Below are positions 1-7,581 of a DNA stretch of 64,000 bases, one piece after another. The notes under the pieces were generated by a model that was not told where the DNA came from, ran no database searches, and saw nothing but the letters and a program-made list of their open reading frames with translations. The number at the start of each line of letters is the position of its first letter. The stretch's first letter is position 1. Origin of the DNA: Mesorhizobium sp. WSM4904. Lineage in GTDB: Bacteria; Pseudomonadota; Alphaproteobacteria; Rhizobiales; Rhizobiaceae. The stretch spans positions 5,217,001-5,281,000 of the forward strand of contig NZ_CP121354.1 of assembly GCF_029674545.1 (NCBI RefSeq), in the 5' to 3' direction. The translations under genes and the position numbers were made by a program.

Positions 1-58
1 GGATTCGTTAACAACTTTGGCACGCGAAACCGGTCCGAAGCTTGCCGCCCTAACAAAC

Positions 59-922
59 TCAGCCGAGCGGCACCACGCACAGCGCATCGTTGTCGAGGAA
101 GGCCTGCACGGCCTTGCCGCGCGAGACGCCTTCCATTTCCTCGGCCGTGGTGTACCAGCCGTCGACGGCGAGCAGCTCGGCCTCGTTCTTGCGGCAGAAG
201 ATGCGCGCCGAAACATTGCCCTCCGAGCCGGCGATAGCGCGGCCGCGCAGCGTGCCGTAGACATGGATCGAGCCGCCGGCGACGATCTCGGAGCCGGACG
301 CGACCGAGCCCAGCACGATGACGTCGCCATGCGGGTGGAAGACCGACTGTCCGGAGCGGATCGGCGCCTTGATCATCAGCGTGCCGGCGGCGGGCTCGTG
401 CCGCGCTTCCACGGTGCCCTGCCCCGACCTCGCCGGTTCGGCCTTGGTTGCTTCGGCGACTTCAGCGTTCTCCGCATCGAGCTTTGCCAGCTCATCCTGC
501 GGTGCCCTCACCTGCCCCGGCTGCACGTCTTCCACAGCGGCCGTCTCGACCGTGATTTCTTCCGCCTTCGCCTTGCGCGCGGCCCTGCCCAGCAGCCCTT
601 CGGCGGTCGCCTCCTTGGCGCCGGCAAGCAGCGGCGGCAAATCGGGCCCGAGATCGGCGCCCTCGAGCTCGATGGCGTAGACGCGGATGCCGCGCCGGGC
701 GAGCGTGCCGACCAGCGCCGCGATCTCCTCCGGCCCCGGCTTCAAAGTGTTCAAATCGAGCACCACCGGGCGGCCGGCAAAATAGCCCGGCGAGTTGCCG
801 ATCCAGTGGTCGAGACCCTCCAGCCAGTCGTCGATGGGAGCTTCCGGGGTGAGAGTGAAAGCGACGAACGAGCGGGCGCGGAAGCGGATGGATTTGTTGT
901 GCAAAGGGGCGGCGAATGTCAC
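59..922 (-). CDS. minC: Septum site-determining protein MinC
   Basis: This encodes the FtsZ-polymerisation inhibitor that, with MinD and MinE, keeps the division septum at mid-cell. The 287-residue product has an N-terminal MinC_N-like domain (about 1-105), a long acidic and Ala-rich linker (about 110-185), and a C-terminal right-handed beta-helix (about 190-275) with the typical turns SGQSVFHPHGDVIVLG and GGSIHVYGTLRGRAIAG. The start is a GTG at 922. minD would follow downstream on the minus strand, but only 58 bases remain and no start is visible there. A CtrA-type box lies about 50-60 bp upstream. The length is somewhat above the usual 230-250 residues because of the linker. Confidence 0.93.
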   Translation of the reverse strand: MTFAAPLHNKSIRFRARSFVAFTLTPEAPIDDWLEGLDHWIGNSPGYFAGRPVVLDLNTLKPGPEEIAALVGTLARRGIRVYAIELEGADLGPDLPPLLAGAKEATAEGLLGRAARKAKAEEITVETAAVEDVQPGQVRAPQDELAKLDAENAEVAEATKAEPARSGQGTVEARHEPAAGTLMIKAPIRSGQSVFHPHGDVIVLGSVASGSEIVAGGSIHVYGTLRGRAIAGSEGNVSARIFCRKNEAELLAVDGWYTTAEEMEGVSRGKAVQAFLDNDALCVVPLG

Positions 923-969
923 GGCCAGACGAATCCTTACTCAATGGTTAAAGGGTGCCGGCCGAATGG

Positions 970-984
970 TTAACAAAAGGTTAA
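970..984. promoter_or_regulatory. Putative CtrA-binding site upstream of minC
   Basis: The sequence TTAACAAAAGGTTAA is an exact match to the CtrA consensus TTAA-N7-TTAA. It ends about 48 bp upstream of the minC GTG, where it could overlap the promoter. CtrA control of min genes is known in Sinorhizobium. The match is seen in the sequence; binding is inferred. Confidence 0.65.
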
Positions 985-1065
985 TTTTGTGGGTGCGGGC
1001 CGTTAAGGAACTGGCACGGCTAAGTTTTGTGGCGGGGCGGTCACACGGGCCGTCCTTGCTGTCAT

Positions 1066-1107
1066 GCATGTCGCTCTCGAAACCGCCGCACACTTTGGGC
1101 GACATGC
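1066..1107. repeat. Degenerate copy of the GCATGTC...GACATGC palindromic repeat
   Basis: Terminal arms GCATGTC and GACATGC flank a core resembling GAAACCGG...CACTTT. It is a diverged relative of the two copies at 2311-2407 and lies in the minC upstream region. Confidence 0.6.
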
Positions 1108-1217
1108 TTTGAGCCCCCGCGTCGGGCATGTGAAGTTCCTAATATACGAAAAGACGCCGTACCGGCACCATCCGACACGGTTAATTTTTCATTTCCTCCA
1201 GGGCAAGGAGACGGGGC

Positions 1218-1691
1218 ATGCGCATCAATCAGGCAGGCAGCAGGCGGGCAGGCAGCAGGCGGGCAGGCAGAGCAAGCGCAACAATCGCTGTGCTGCTGCT
1301 GCTTACGGGATGCGCGGCATTCCGGATGAGCGGCGGGGACAGGTACCAGACGAGCGCCATTGCCGCCTACCAGGCGAACGGCATAGACCAATGGCTGACA
1401 ACGGAAAATGCCGACGCGGTCGTCAACGCGATGGCGGCGAAGGGAATGATACCGGAGACCATCGACTGCCGATTCGACAGCAACGTTCCGGGACAGCTGG
1501 CCTACGGCACGAAATTCACCTGGAAGCGCGCGCCGGCAAACTCGCGCTACCATTGGGAAGTCGGCGATCCGGCCTACCTCGCGAGCAAGGAGGTCAAAGC
1601 CAACAGGGTCGGTCTTCGCCGCGCCTATGCGAAACTCGTCCAGGACCCCGTTACGGGGCAAAAGGTCGGGTGCTCGATCTGGACGAGTTAG
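1218..1691 (+). CDS. Putative small lipoprotein, family not recognised
   Basis: The 157-residue product has a basic N-terminus, a hydrophobic stretch (about residues 22-31) and a lipobox-like LLTGC, so it is predicted to be a lipoprotein with Cys near position 32. The mature part (about 125 residues) contains conserved-looking aromatic positions (FTWKRAP, YHWEVGDPAYL) and two further Cys. A good ribosome site (AAGGAGA) precedes the ATG. The region before the hydrophobic segment is unusual: it is built of repeated AGSRR units encoded by a 15-bp tandem repeat. I do not recognise a domain. It stands alone between minC and the cold shock gene. Confidence 0.7.
   Translation: MRINQAGSRRAGSRRAGRASATIAVLLLLTGCAAFRMSGGDRYQTSAIAAYQANGIDQWLTTENADAVVNAMAAKGMIPETIDCRFDSNVPGQLAYGTKFTWKRAPANSRYHWEVGDPAYLASKEVKANRVGLRRAYAKLVQDPVTGQKVGCSIWTS
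1233..1273 (+). repeat. 15-bp tandem repeat inside a signal-peptide coding region
   Basis: The unit GCAGGCAGCAGGCGG is present twice in full (1233-1247 and 1248-1262), followed by a partial third copy. Because the unit is in frame, it encodes repeated AGSRR and lengthens the basic N-region of the lipoprotein. Confidence 0.85.
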
Positions 1692-2036
1692 GCGGCAGAT
1701 TGGCTTGAGCCTCGCCGCCCAGCGTGAGCGCGGCGGCGGTGGCTAACCGCTGCGACCTTGGCGCCATGAATGAGGCTGCGGAGATCACATCGCCGCCGAT
1801 AGAGCGAGCGCTGCCATGTCCCGAAGCCGTCCGTCACAAAGGCCATTGATAATATTATTTGTCGCGCCTTGTCGTGACCTCGATCAAGCGCTATGCTTTT
1901 TCAAATCGATCTTGTGGAACGAATGTTGTTTCCGCGCCTTGGCGCCCTGACGATCTTCCCTCTCAATTTCGAAGACTGCGACGTTTGGCATGAAGCCAAG
2001 CGGCGATGATTTGCGTCGATTTGAAAGGAAAATCGT
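1692..2036. other. Intergenic region carrying the long cold-shock leader
   Basis: No credible gene is visible in these 345 bases. The first half shows nothing specific. From about 1869 it contains a likely promoter and a leader of about 130 nt for the cold shock gene, the usual arrangement for mRNAs of this family. Confidence 0.5.
1869..1897 (+). promoter_or_regulatory. Putative sigma-70-type promoter of the cold shock gene
   Basis: A -35-like TTGTCG (1869-1874) and a -10-like TATGCT (1892-1897) are separated by 17 bp. Transcription would start near 1904 and give a leader of about 130 nt. The call rests on motif and spacing only. Confidence 0.45.
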
Positions 2037-2246
2037 ATGACTACCGGGACCGTGAAGTTTTTCAACACCACCAAAGGCTTCGGCTTCATCGAACAGGGCA
2101 ATGGGCAGCCGGACGTGTTCGTCCATATCTCCGCCGTCGAGCGAGCCGGAATGCGCTCCCTGGCCGAGGGCCAGAAGGTGAGCTTCGACATCGTGAAGGA
2201 CCAGCGGAACGGCAAGAGTTCCGCGGAGAATCTCCAGGCGGCCTGA
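2037..2246 (+). CDS. cspA: Cold shock protein, CspA family
   Basis: The 69-residue single cold-shock domain begins [16 protein letters not shown] and contains [13 protein letters not shown], which are the RNP1 (KGFGFI) and RNP2 (VFVHI) RNA-binding motifs. Members bind single-stranded RNA or DNA and act as RNA chaperones in the cytoplasm, at low temperature or in stationary phase. The length is normal for the family. Rhizobia carry several paralogues, so the exact cspA copy cannot be assigned. A long leader precedes it. Confidence 0.95.
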   Translation: MTTGTVKFFNTTKGFGFIEQGNGQPDVFVHISAVERAGMRSLAEGQKVSFDIVKDQRNGKSSAENLQAA

Positions 2247-2310
2247 GTGCATCCATGGCCTTTGACCACGGATGTACTGGCATCTGGTCTTGGAGCGCTT
2301 TGGTTTTCAC

Positions 2311-2407
2311 GCATGTCTCGAAACCGGTTCCCACTTTCGGGAGACATGCTTTGTGATCTCACGCATGTCCTTGTCCCGAAACCGGTTCCCACTTTCGGGA
2401 GACATGC
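2311..2407. repeat. Two tandem palindromic repeats (GCATGTC...GACATGC family)
   Basis: Copies at 2311-2349 and 2363-2407 share the core AAACCGGTTCCCACTTTCGG with inverted ends GCATGTC and GACATGC. Each could form a hairpin. This looks like a dispersed family of rhizobial intergenic elements, and a diverged copy lies at 1066-1107. It separates the cold shock gene from the next small gene. Confidence 0.85.
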
Positions 2408-2463
2408 TTTGGTAGAGGGTCGGGCTTGCCCGGCCTTCTTTGTTTCAAGCAGCGAGGTAGACC

Positions 2464-2652
2464 ATGGCTGAAACTGGTTTGTTCAAGCCGAAGGGCGACG
2501 CCAAGAGCGAAGCCACCGCGAGGACGGCGCGCGCGATAATCGATGGGGAAACGGCAGCCCGGCAGGCAAAGACAGAACGGCTTCGCGCGGCCAGGCTCGC
2601 CCGCGGGCCTGTCGAAGCACCGCCAAAGAAAAAACCAGCAAGGCGGAAATAG
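2464..2652 (+). CDS. Small basic protein of unknown function
   Basis: The 62-residue product is Lys/Arg/Ala-rich, with a tail PPKKKPARRK and a helical middle (ARTARAIIDGETAARQAKTERLRAARLA). It has no Cys, no signal peptide and no membrane segment. The composition would suit a nucleic-acid-associated peptide, but no family is recognised. It is isolated between two repeat clusters; codon use is like its neighbours, which supports a real gene. Confidence 0.6.
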   Translation: MAETGLFKPKGDAKSEATARTARAIIDGETAARQAKTERLRAARLARGPVEAPPKKKPARRK

Positions 2653-2660
2653 CGGCGGCC

Positions 2661-2797
2661 GCTTCGCAGTTTCCTGGAATTGCACTCTTTGTTCGCGCAA
2701 ATCCGGACGGAAAACCGCTACGCACTTTTCCTGGATTGCACTCTTTTGTTCACGCAATTCCGGACGGAAAACCGCTTCGCACTTTTCCTGGAATTGC
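2661..2797. repeat. Tandem array of palindromic repeats (GCAATTCC...GGAATTGC family)
   Basis: One partial unit (about 2661-2683) and two complete units (2697-2739 and 2754-2797) share CCGGACGGAAAACCGCT and CGCACTTTTCCTGGA, with inverted ends GCAATTCC and GGAATTGC. Spacers of about 14 bp contain ACTCTTTTGTTC. It may act as a terminator or attenuator between convergent transcription units. Confidence 0.85.
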
Positions 2798-2811
2798 TTA
2801 TAGCCTGGCTC

Positions 2812-3048
2812 TTAGTCTGGGATCGGCAGCGGATCGTCAGCCGCCGCATTCGCCGAGCCGGCAAGGGCAGCGGCGAGGATCTTGCGAACCTCGTCAGGCA
2901 TCAAAAGGCCATCCGTTCCGGTCTTACGAAGGATCTCGTCGATCAGCCTGCCAGCATCGATGCGGTTGTCGCGGAAGAACCGCCGGGAAAGGTTCGGCAG
3001 CCTTGCGCCATCGTCGCGCGGAACCTGCCTCGGCTTACGGGCGACCAT
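2812..3048 (-). CDS. Small protein of unknown function downstream of the acyltransferase-glycosyltransferase gene
   Basis: The 78-residue product starts at an ATG (3048) that overlaps the end of the upstream gene by 14 bp, which suggests translational coupling. The sequence is soluble and mostly helical (RIDAGRLIDEILRKTGTDGLLMPDEVRKILAAAL) with a basic N-terminus. No family is recognised. The overlap is the main evidence for reality, and the partner suggests a role linked to surface-glycan modification. Confidence 0.5.
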   Translation of the reverse strand: MVARKPRQVPRDDGARLPNLSRRFFRDNRIDAGRLIDEILRKTGTDGLLMPDEVRKILAAALAGSANAAADDPLPIPD

Positions 3049-4924
3049 AGGATGCCCCCTCGCCCGGAAATCCGAACTGCCGCATGATCCTGGCGATCTG
3101 GTCGTCATTGCCGCGCGAGGCGACGTTGGTCAGGTGCAGCGCGGTCTCCTGCGTTCCGGTCCAGGCAATGGGGGACCAGTCGCGCGGGACCTTGACGTAG
3201 GAACTGCCCGCGCGCCGGCCCATCCAAAACAGCCAGACGTCGTCGGCATTGGGACAGAGTTTCAGGAACAGGGCCTCGTCCGTCACTTCCGCGGAAAGCG
3301 AGCCGGGTGGATAGAGCACCCCGCCAACGCCGGTCGGGAACAGCAGCCGCGGGTCGGCTTCTTTGTCGAAATGCCATTTCTCGTAGGGAGCCAGATCACC
3401 ATACTGGTCGAATTTGACGGCATGCGCGCGGTGGCACACGATCGTCTTGTCGCGGGCAAGGGCAACGAGGGCCTCGAGCCAGCGTCCCGAATAATAGACG
3501 TCATCATCCGCGGTGACGATGGTTGCCGTGGGGAACTCGGCGAGCGCCGGGATTATCTTCTTGTATGAGCGGATGTTCCTGCAGGTGCGGATCTCGAGAC
3601 CGGCCGCCTGAAGGTCGAGCACGGCATCAGGCAGCGCATTGAAATCCTCATGCGCGACCCACAGAATGGTCCGGTCGGCCTGGACGGATTGCGCAAGAAG
3701 GCATTTCAGCGTCAGGGCCAGGCTCGGATAGCGCTTGGGGTACGAGGTCAGCGACACGACCAGTTCCTGCGGCAAGCCGTGGGAGCGGCCCTGCCGCCTC
3801 GCCATCCAGCGGACGGAGATGGCCAGCCACGCCACGATCGGGGCGACGCTATCCAACAGGCTCGCTCGGAAGCGAATCAGGCGCCAGGACAGGCTGTGCG
3901 CCAGCCGGTCCAGCAGCCTGGCCGGCAGGCCTCCGCCGGTTCCAAGAAACCACGGCGAGAGCTCTGGAAGGCGCTTCAGCGCCAGATAAGCGAGATAAGG
4001 AATGGTGACGCTTGCAAGAAGCAGTGCCGGCTCGTTCGAAATCCCGATGTCGCGCAGCGAATATTGGATGAACTGATGCAGGAACATGATGACGAGCGAG
4101 GCTTCGCCCAGCCTGGCGAGCGGTCCGGTCATCCACGAGACCGGCTCGAAAGACCGCATGATTATCAGGACGGCCAGAGACATGGCCAAGGCGATCAGAA
4201 GCCCGAGCAGCGGCAAGCCGAAGTTTGAATATTTCATGCTGAACGAGAAGTCCGCGCCGTGGCTTGCGGCAATTCCCGCGGTGAGACCGACCACCGCGAT
4301 ATAGGCGCAGGATGCGAGAATCCCGGGCCGCCTGCGGCCGATCAGATGCCCGAACCAGTAGCACCCTATCGCCAGCGGAACCGCAGCGATTGCCAGCGGG
4401 GAATAGTTTCCCGGCCACATGGCCTGGATGGTGTAGGCCAGCGCGACCGATAGGCCGACGAAGCCCAACATCCTGGGATCGGATGGACCCTTGGTGCGGT
4501 TGGCGGCCTCGTTGTAGATCAGCTGCGTGAAAAAGAGGCAGGTGACAAACCAGAAGACGCCGAATTCGCGCACCAGGTGCATGCCGCCGCGGAGGTCATT
4601 GGCCAGCACCGCCCGAACCTGCCACAGCGCCGGGATCTTACCGGCGGCGGCATCCCGCGCGATCACGGCCGCCGTCAACAGTGCCAGGAAGGCGACGTAG
4701 GGGACCGCAAGCGAGAGCAGCTTCTTGCGCAGCAGAGGTGCTGTTTCCGCCGGCTTATAGAGATAGCCGGACAAGACGAAGAACAGCGGCATATGGAACA
4801 GAAATGCCGCCCTGGTGAATTCGGCGTTGAAGACGCCCGGGCCCTCGCCGGCGACATGCGCCGCAACGACCAGTAGAATCCCAAAACCCCTCGCCGCATC
4901 CAACCACGCTTCGCGTCGCTGCAT
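3035..4924 (-). CDS. Membrane acyltransferase fused to a cytoplasmic glycosyltransferase-like domain
   Basis: The 629-residue protein has two parts. Residues 1 to about 330 form an acyltransferase-3 (OafA/WecH-type) integral membrane domain: the opening RREAWLDAARGFGILLVVAAH holds the typical Arg and His, and about ten hydrophobic segments follow. Residues about 385-610 resemble a glycosyltransferase-A-like domain, with VVSLTSYPKRYPSLALTLKCL, a DxD-like TADDDVYYSG, and a conserved DDVWLFW. A protein combining glycosyl transfer and O-acylation would modify a surface polysaccharide or glycolipid. The substrate is unknown. The fusion is unusual; most acyltransferase-3 proteins are single-domain. 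Confidence 0.82.
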   Translation of the reverse strand: MQRREAWLDAARGFGILLVVAAHVAGEGPGVFNAEFTRAAFLFHMPLFFVLSGYLYKPAETAPLLRKKLLSLAVPYVAFLALLTAAVIARDAAAGKIPALWQVRAVLANDLRGGMHLVREFGVFWFVTCLFFTQLIYNEAANRTKGPSDPRMLGFVGLSVALAYTIQAMWPGNYSPLAIAAVPLAIGCYWFGHLIGRRRPGILASCAYIAVVGLTAGIAASHGADFSFSMKYSNFGLPLLGLLIALAMSLAVLIIMRSFEPVSWMTGPLARLGEASLVIMFLHQFIQYSLRDIGISNEPALLLASVTIPYLAYLALKRLPELSPWFLGTGGGLPARLLDRLAHSLSWRLIRFRASLLDSVAPIVAWLAISVRWMARRQGRSHGLPQELVVSLTSYPKRYPSLALTLKCLLAQSVQADRTILWVAHEDFNALPDAVLDLQAAGLEIRTCRNIRSYKKIIPALAEFPTATIVTADDDVYYSGRWLEALVALARDKTIVCHRAHAVKFDQYGDLAPYEKWHFDKEADPRLLFPTGVGGVLYPPGSLSAEVTDEALFLKLCPNADDVWLFWMGRRAGSSYVKVPRDWSPIAWTGTQETALHLTNVASRGNDDQIARIMRQFGFPGEGASYGRP

Positions 4925-5193
4925 CCCCGAGCCCCACCTAATTTAGGCAAGGCTAACTCGCGTCTTTCGCAGGTGCAACGTAAATTTGTGCACTGCGCAA
5001 TTTTTTGGTGTGGACCGCGGTCAATCTTGCATGAGCGGCACGAGGCGATCGAGGACGTGCTTTATGAGGGACTCAACCAGGCCGGCGGCTCTTTCTCGGC
5101 CGAACATTGGGTTGGGCTCGACAAGCGCGGACGGTTGTGGGCTGGGGCGCAGGCGCTTATCTCCCGCTTGCGAGGAGGCGCGCGTCGAAGCTC

Positions 5194-5973
5194 CTACGCC
5201 GTCAGCGGCATCGCCGGCAGGACCTGCCGCATGGAGCTCGGCGCGAAGCCGAACATGCGGCGCGCGGTGCGGCTCAGATGCGCGGAATCGGCGAAGTTGG
5301 CGGCATGCGCGGCGTCGGTCCATGAGGCTCCGGCGTAGCCGAGCTCGAGCGCCCGGTTGAGCCTGGTCCAGAGAAGATAAGCGCGGAAGGAAATGCCGGT
5401 TTCGGCGACGAACAGGTGCCTGAAGCGTCCGGCCGAGAGGCCGACGTGGCCCGCCACGGTTTCAAGGTCGAGCGGCTCGGCCAGCCGCGTGGCGATGAAG
5501 GCCGTGGCGCTGAGAATGCGCGGATCGGCCCCGCCTGGCGGAACAGTTCCGGAAAGGGCGTAGAGCACTTCGAGCGCTGCGGCTTCGAGTTCTTCGTCCG
5601 TTTCGCCGTCGTCGAATTTCGAGCGCAGCGCCCGCGCGTGCGGTTCGATCTCGGCGGGCGGCACGCCGACGATGCGCTTGCTGCCGAAGCGGTCGATCAG
5701 GCCGCGGCCGAGCGCCGATTCCGGCGCGCAGAACAGATGCGCGATCATCCTACCCGGCGCCTGGAAGGTGTGCGGCAGGTCCGGCGGGATGACGGCGGCT
5801 GCATAGGCCTGCCACGGCACGCTGTCGCTCGTCCGGAACTCGACATGGTCGGAAAGAGCGATGCCGACCTGCACGGCGTGGTGGGCGTGCAGCTCGCTCG
5901 GTCCGAGGGCCTGCCCGATCCACAGGCTGCCGCCCGCCCAGAAGATGATCCTGCCTACGCCCACAATCCCCAT
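5194..5973 (-). CDS. AraC-family transcriptional regulator
   Basis: The 259-residue product has an N-terminal cupin-like sensor domain (WAGGSLWIGQALGPSELHAHHAVQVGIAL) and a C-terminal AraC double helix-turn-helix (about 165-250: LDLETVAGHVGLSAGRFRHL, then AHLSRTARRMFGFAPSSMR). The chosen ATG at 5973 begins MGIVGVGRIIFW; another ATG at 6045 would add 24 residues. It is divergent from the membrane-protein gene at 6079 and probably regulates it. The effector is unknown. Confidence 0.88.
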   Translation of the reverse strand: MGIVGVGRIIFWAGGSLWIGQALGPSELHAHHAVQVGIALSDHVEFRTSDSVPWQAYAAAVIPPDLPHTFQAPGRMIAHLFCAPESALGRGLIDRFGSKRIVGVPPAEIEPHARALRSKFDDGETDEELEAAALEVLYALSGTVPPGGADPRILSATAFIATRLAEPLDLETVAGHVGLSAGRFRHLFVAETGISFRAYLLWTRLNRALELGYAGASWTDAAHAANFADSAHLSRTARRMFGFAPSSMRQVLPAMPLTA

Positions 5974-6078
5974 CGCGACGGTATCGCACAAATCGCCAAA
6001 GCCGGCAGCCCCTACGTTCAATACAGCGAGGACACGGGCGGACATTCGGCGCGCCACCGAAGAAACATGGAGCCAAAA

Positions 6079-6852
6079 ATGTCGACCACGCATTTCAGCG
6101 GCGGCCTCACCGCCATCACTCCCGACCGGCACGATGCCGCCGGCGGGCAACCTTCCAGCCAGTGGGGATGTCTGCGCCTCTCCTCCCGACTGTTGCTTGC
6201 CGGACAGATCCTCCACATCGTCGTCACGCAGTTCCACGCCGGCGGCGACGCCAACGACCATCACGCCATCTTCGCCACCTATGCCGAGAACGCGATCTGG
6301 AGCGCCGTGCATGTCGGCCAGTTCGCCGGCATGGCGATGCTGCTCGCCGGCCTGGTCGCGCTGTCCTTCGCACTGGATCAGGAGGACGAAGCGGTGCGCT
6401 GGCTGGGTCGCGTGGGCGGCGCCGCGGCGGTGGCGGCGCTGGCACTCTACGGCGCGTTGCAGGCCGTCGACGGCGTGGCGCTGAAACAGGCCGTGAACGC
6501 ATGGGCGAGCGCGCCGGAGGCCGAGAAGGCCGCGCGCTTCGCCAGCGCCGAGGCGATCCGCTGGCTCGAATGGGGAATGCGCAGCTACCAGGATTTTGCG
6601 ATGGGGCTCGCCTTGCTGCTCTTCGCGGCCGCGATCGCCCGCACCGCCTGGACTGCGCGGCCGGTCGGCTGGCTGATGGGCCTTTGCGGCCTCGCCTATC
6701 TGGCGCAGGGCTGGGTGGCCGGCACGCAAGGCTTCACGACCGCGCAGTCGGCCGCGATCGTGCTTTCCTGGGTTCTCGGCCTGGCGTGGATGATCTGGCT
6801 GGCCGTCGTCGCTTCGCGGCGCCGTCGCGAAGGCGAGAAGCCCAGCGACTGA
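6079..6852 (+). CDS. Multi-pass membrane protein of unknown function
   Basis: The 257-residue product has about six hydrophobic segments (LLLAGQILHIVVTQF, GMAMLLAGLVALSFAL, AAVAALALYGALQAVDGVAL, AMGLALLLFAAAIA, WLMGLCGLAYLAQGW, IVLSWVLGLAWMIWLAVV) and a basic tail (ASRRRREGEK). It resembles DUF4386-like proteins but no domain is firmly recognised. It is divergent from an AraC regulator 105 bp away, so regulation by that protein is likely. An alternative ATG lies at 6067. Confidence 0.72.
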   Translation: MSTTHFSGGLTAITPDRHDAAGGQPSSQWGCLRLSSRLLLAGQILHIVVTQFHAGGDANDHHAIFATYAENAIWSAVHVGQFAGMAMLLAGLVALSFALDQEDEAVRWLGRVGGAAAVAALALYGALQAVDGVALKQAVNAWASAPEAEKAARFASAEAIRWLEWGMRSYQDFAMGLALLLFAAAIARTAWTARPVGWLMGLCGLAYLAQGWVAGTQGFTTAQSAAIVLSWVLGLAWMIWLAVVASRRRREGEKPSD

Positions 6853-6896
6853 CAAGCCTCCAGGACAGACGGAACACGACGGTGGTCCAGCTGGGG

Positions 6897-7490
6897 TCAC
6901 GCGACAGGTTCGCCTGCCACCAACCGTTTTGCTGCGGCCGCAGCGGCGCTGCAATAGCTCTGGTCGCCATGGATCAGGACCATCACCATGGCGCCTTCGA
7001 TCAGCAGGGAAAGCTCGCGCGCCCGCGCCTTCGGGGCCGCTACATTCGCCTGGACAAGCAGGGTTTCCAATTGCTGCTCCATCAGCGCCTTGTGCCGTCG
7101 GGCGATGGAGCGCGCGGGATGGCCTGACAGGTCGGCTAGCTCGATGGCCAACCGGGTGAAACCGGAGCCCGCCCAGCGCGGCTTGGAAGACCATTTGACC
7201 AAGCCTGCGAACAGTTTGTCGATCAGCGCGTCCGCGCCGCCCGACAGGTCGATGCCGTAATTCTGGAAGTCGGCGAAGGTGCGCTCGTGCTGCGAGGCGA
7301 GCACCGCCGTCAGCAGCGCGTCCTTGCTGTCGAAGTGATAGTAGAGCGTGCGCTTGGTGACGCCTGCGGCGTCCGCGATCTCGTCCATGCCGACACGGAA
7401 AAAACCGCGGCGGCGAAACAGCTTATAAGCCGCCTGCAGGATTTCGGGCCTGGTCTGCTCGGACGCTCTGGGCATGGGGCGCGCTGCCAT
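6897..7490 (-). CDS. TetR-family transcriptional regulator
   Basis: The 197-residue product has the TetR N-terminal DNA-binding domain (RPEILQAAYKLFRRRGFFRVG, then DEIADAAGVTKRTLYYHFDSKDALL) and a helical ligand-binding domain ending in a typical dimerisation helix. An internal ATG at 7475 (MPRASEQTR) is an equally plausible start, as neither has a clear ribosome site. It is divergent from the lactate dehydrogenase gene, with a palindrome between them, so self-regulation and control of lldD are likely. Confidence 0.92.
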   Translation of the reverse strand: MAARPMPRASEQTRPEILQAAYKLFRRRGFFRVGMDEIADAAGVTKRTLYYHFDSKDALLTAVLASQHERTFADFQNYGIDLSGGADALIDKLFAGLVKWSSKPRWAGSGFTRLAIELADLSGHPARSIARRHKALMEQQLETLLVQANVAAPKARARELSLLIEGAMVMVLIHGDQSYCSAAAAAAKRLVAGEPVA

Positions 7491-7495
7491 CGCCG

Positions 7496-7521
7496 GTAAG
7501 TATACTCGCTAGTGAATTTAC
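7496..7521. promoter_or_regulatory. Putative operator between the TetR regulator and lldD
   Basis: An imperfect palindrome GTAAGTATACTCG / CTAGTGAATTTAC has 9 of 13 symmetric pairs. It lies just upstream of the TetR gene and about 60 bp upstream of lldD. Size and place fit a TetR operator. This is inference. Confidence 0.4.
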
Positions 7522-7581
7522 ATCAGCGGGCGCGCGGCCTTCAATGATCAGCGCAAGCTAATATTCGATGGGAGGACGACG

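Noticed and set aside
2661..2797. Possible CRISPR array
   Set aside because: The units are palindromic and the spacers are nearly identical to each other, with no more than three copies and no cas genes. It is an intergenic repeat cluster.
5974..7194. N-terminal extension of the AraC regulator frame
   Set aside because: It would be antisense to the membrane-protein gene at 6079 and part of the TetR gene. The regulator's own start at 5973 fits the family.
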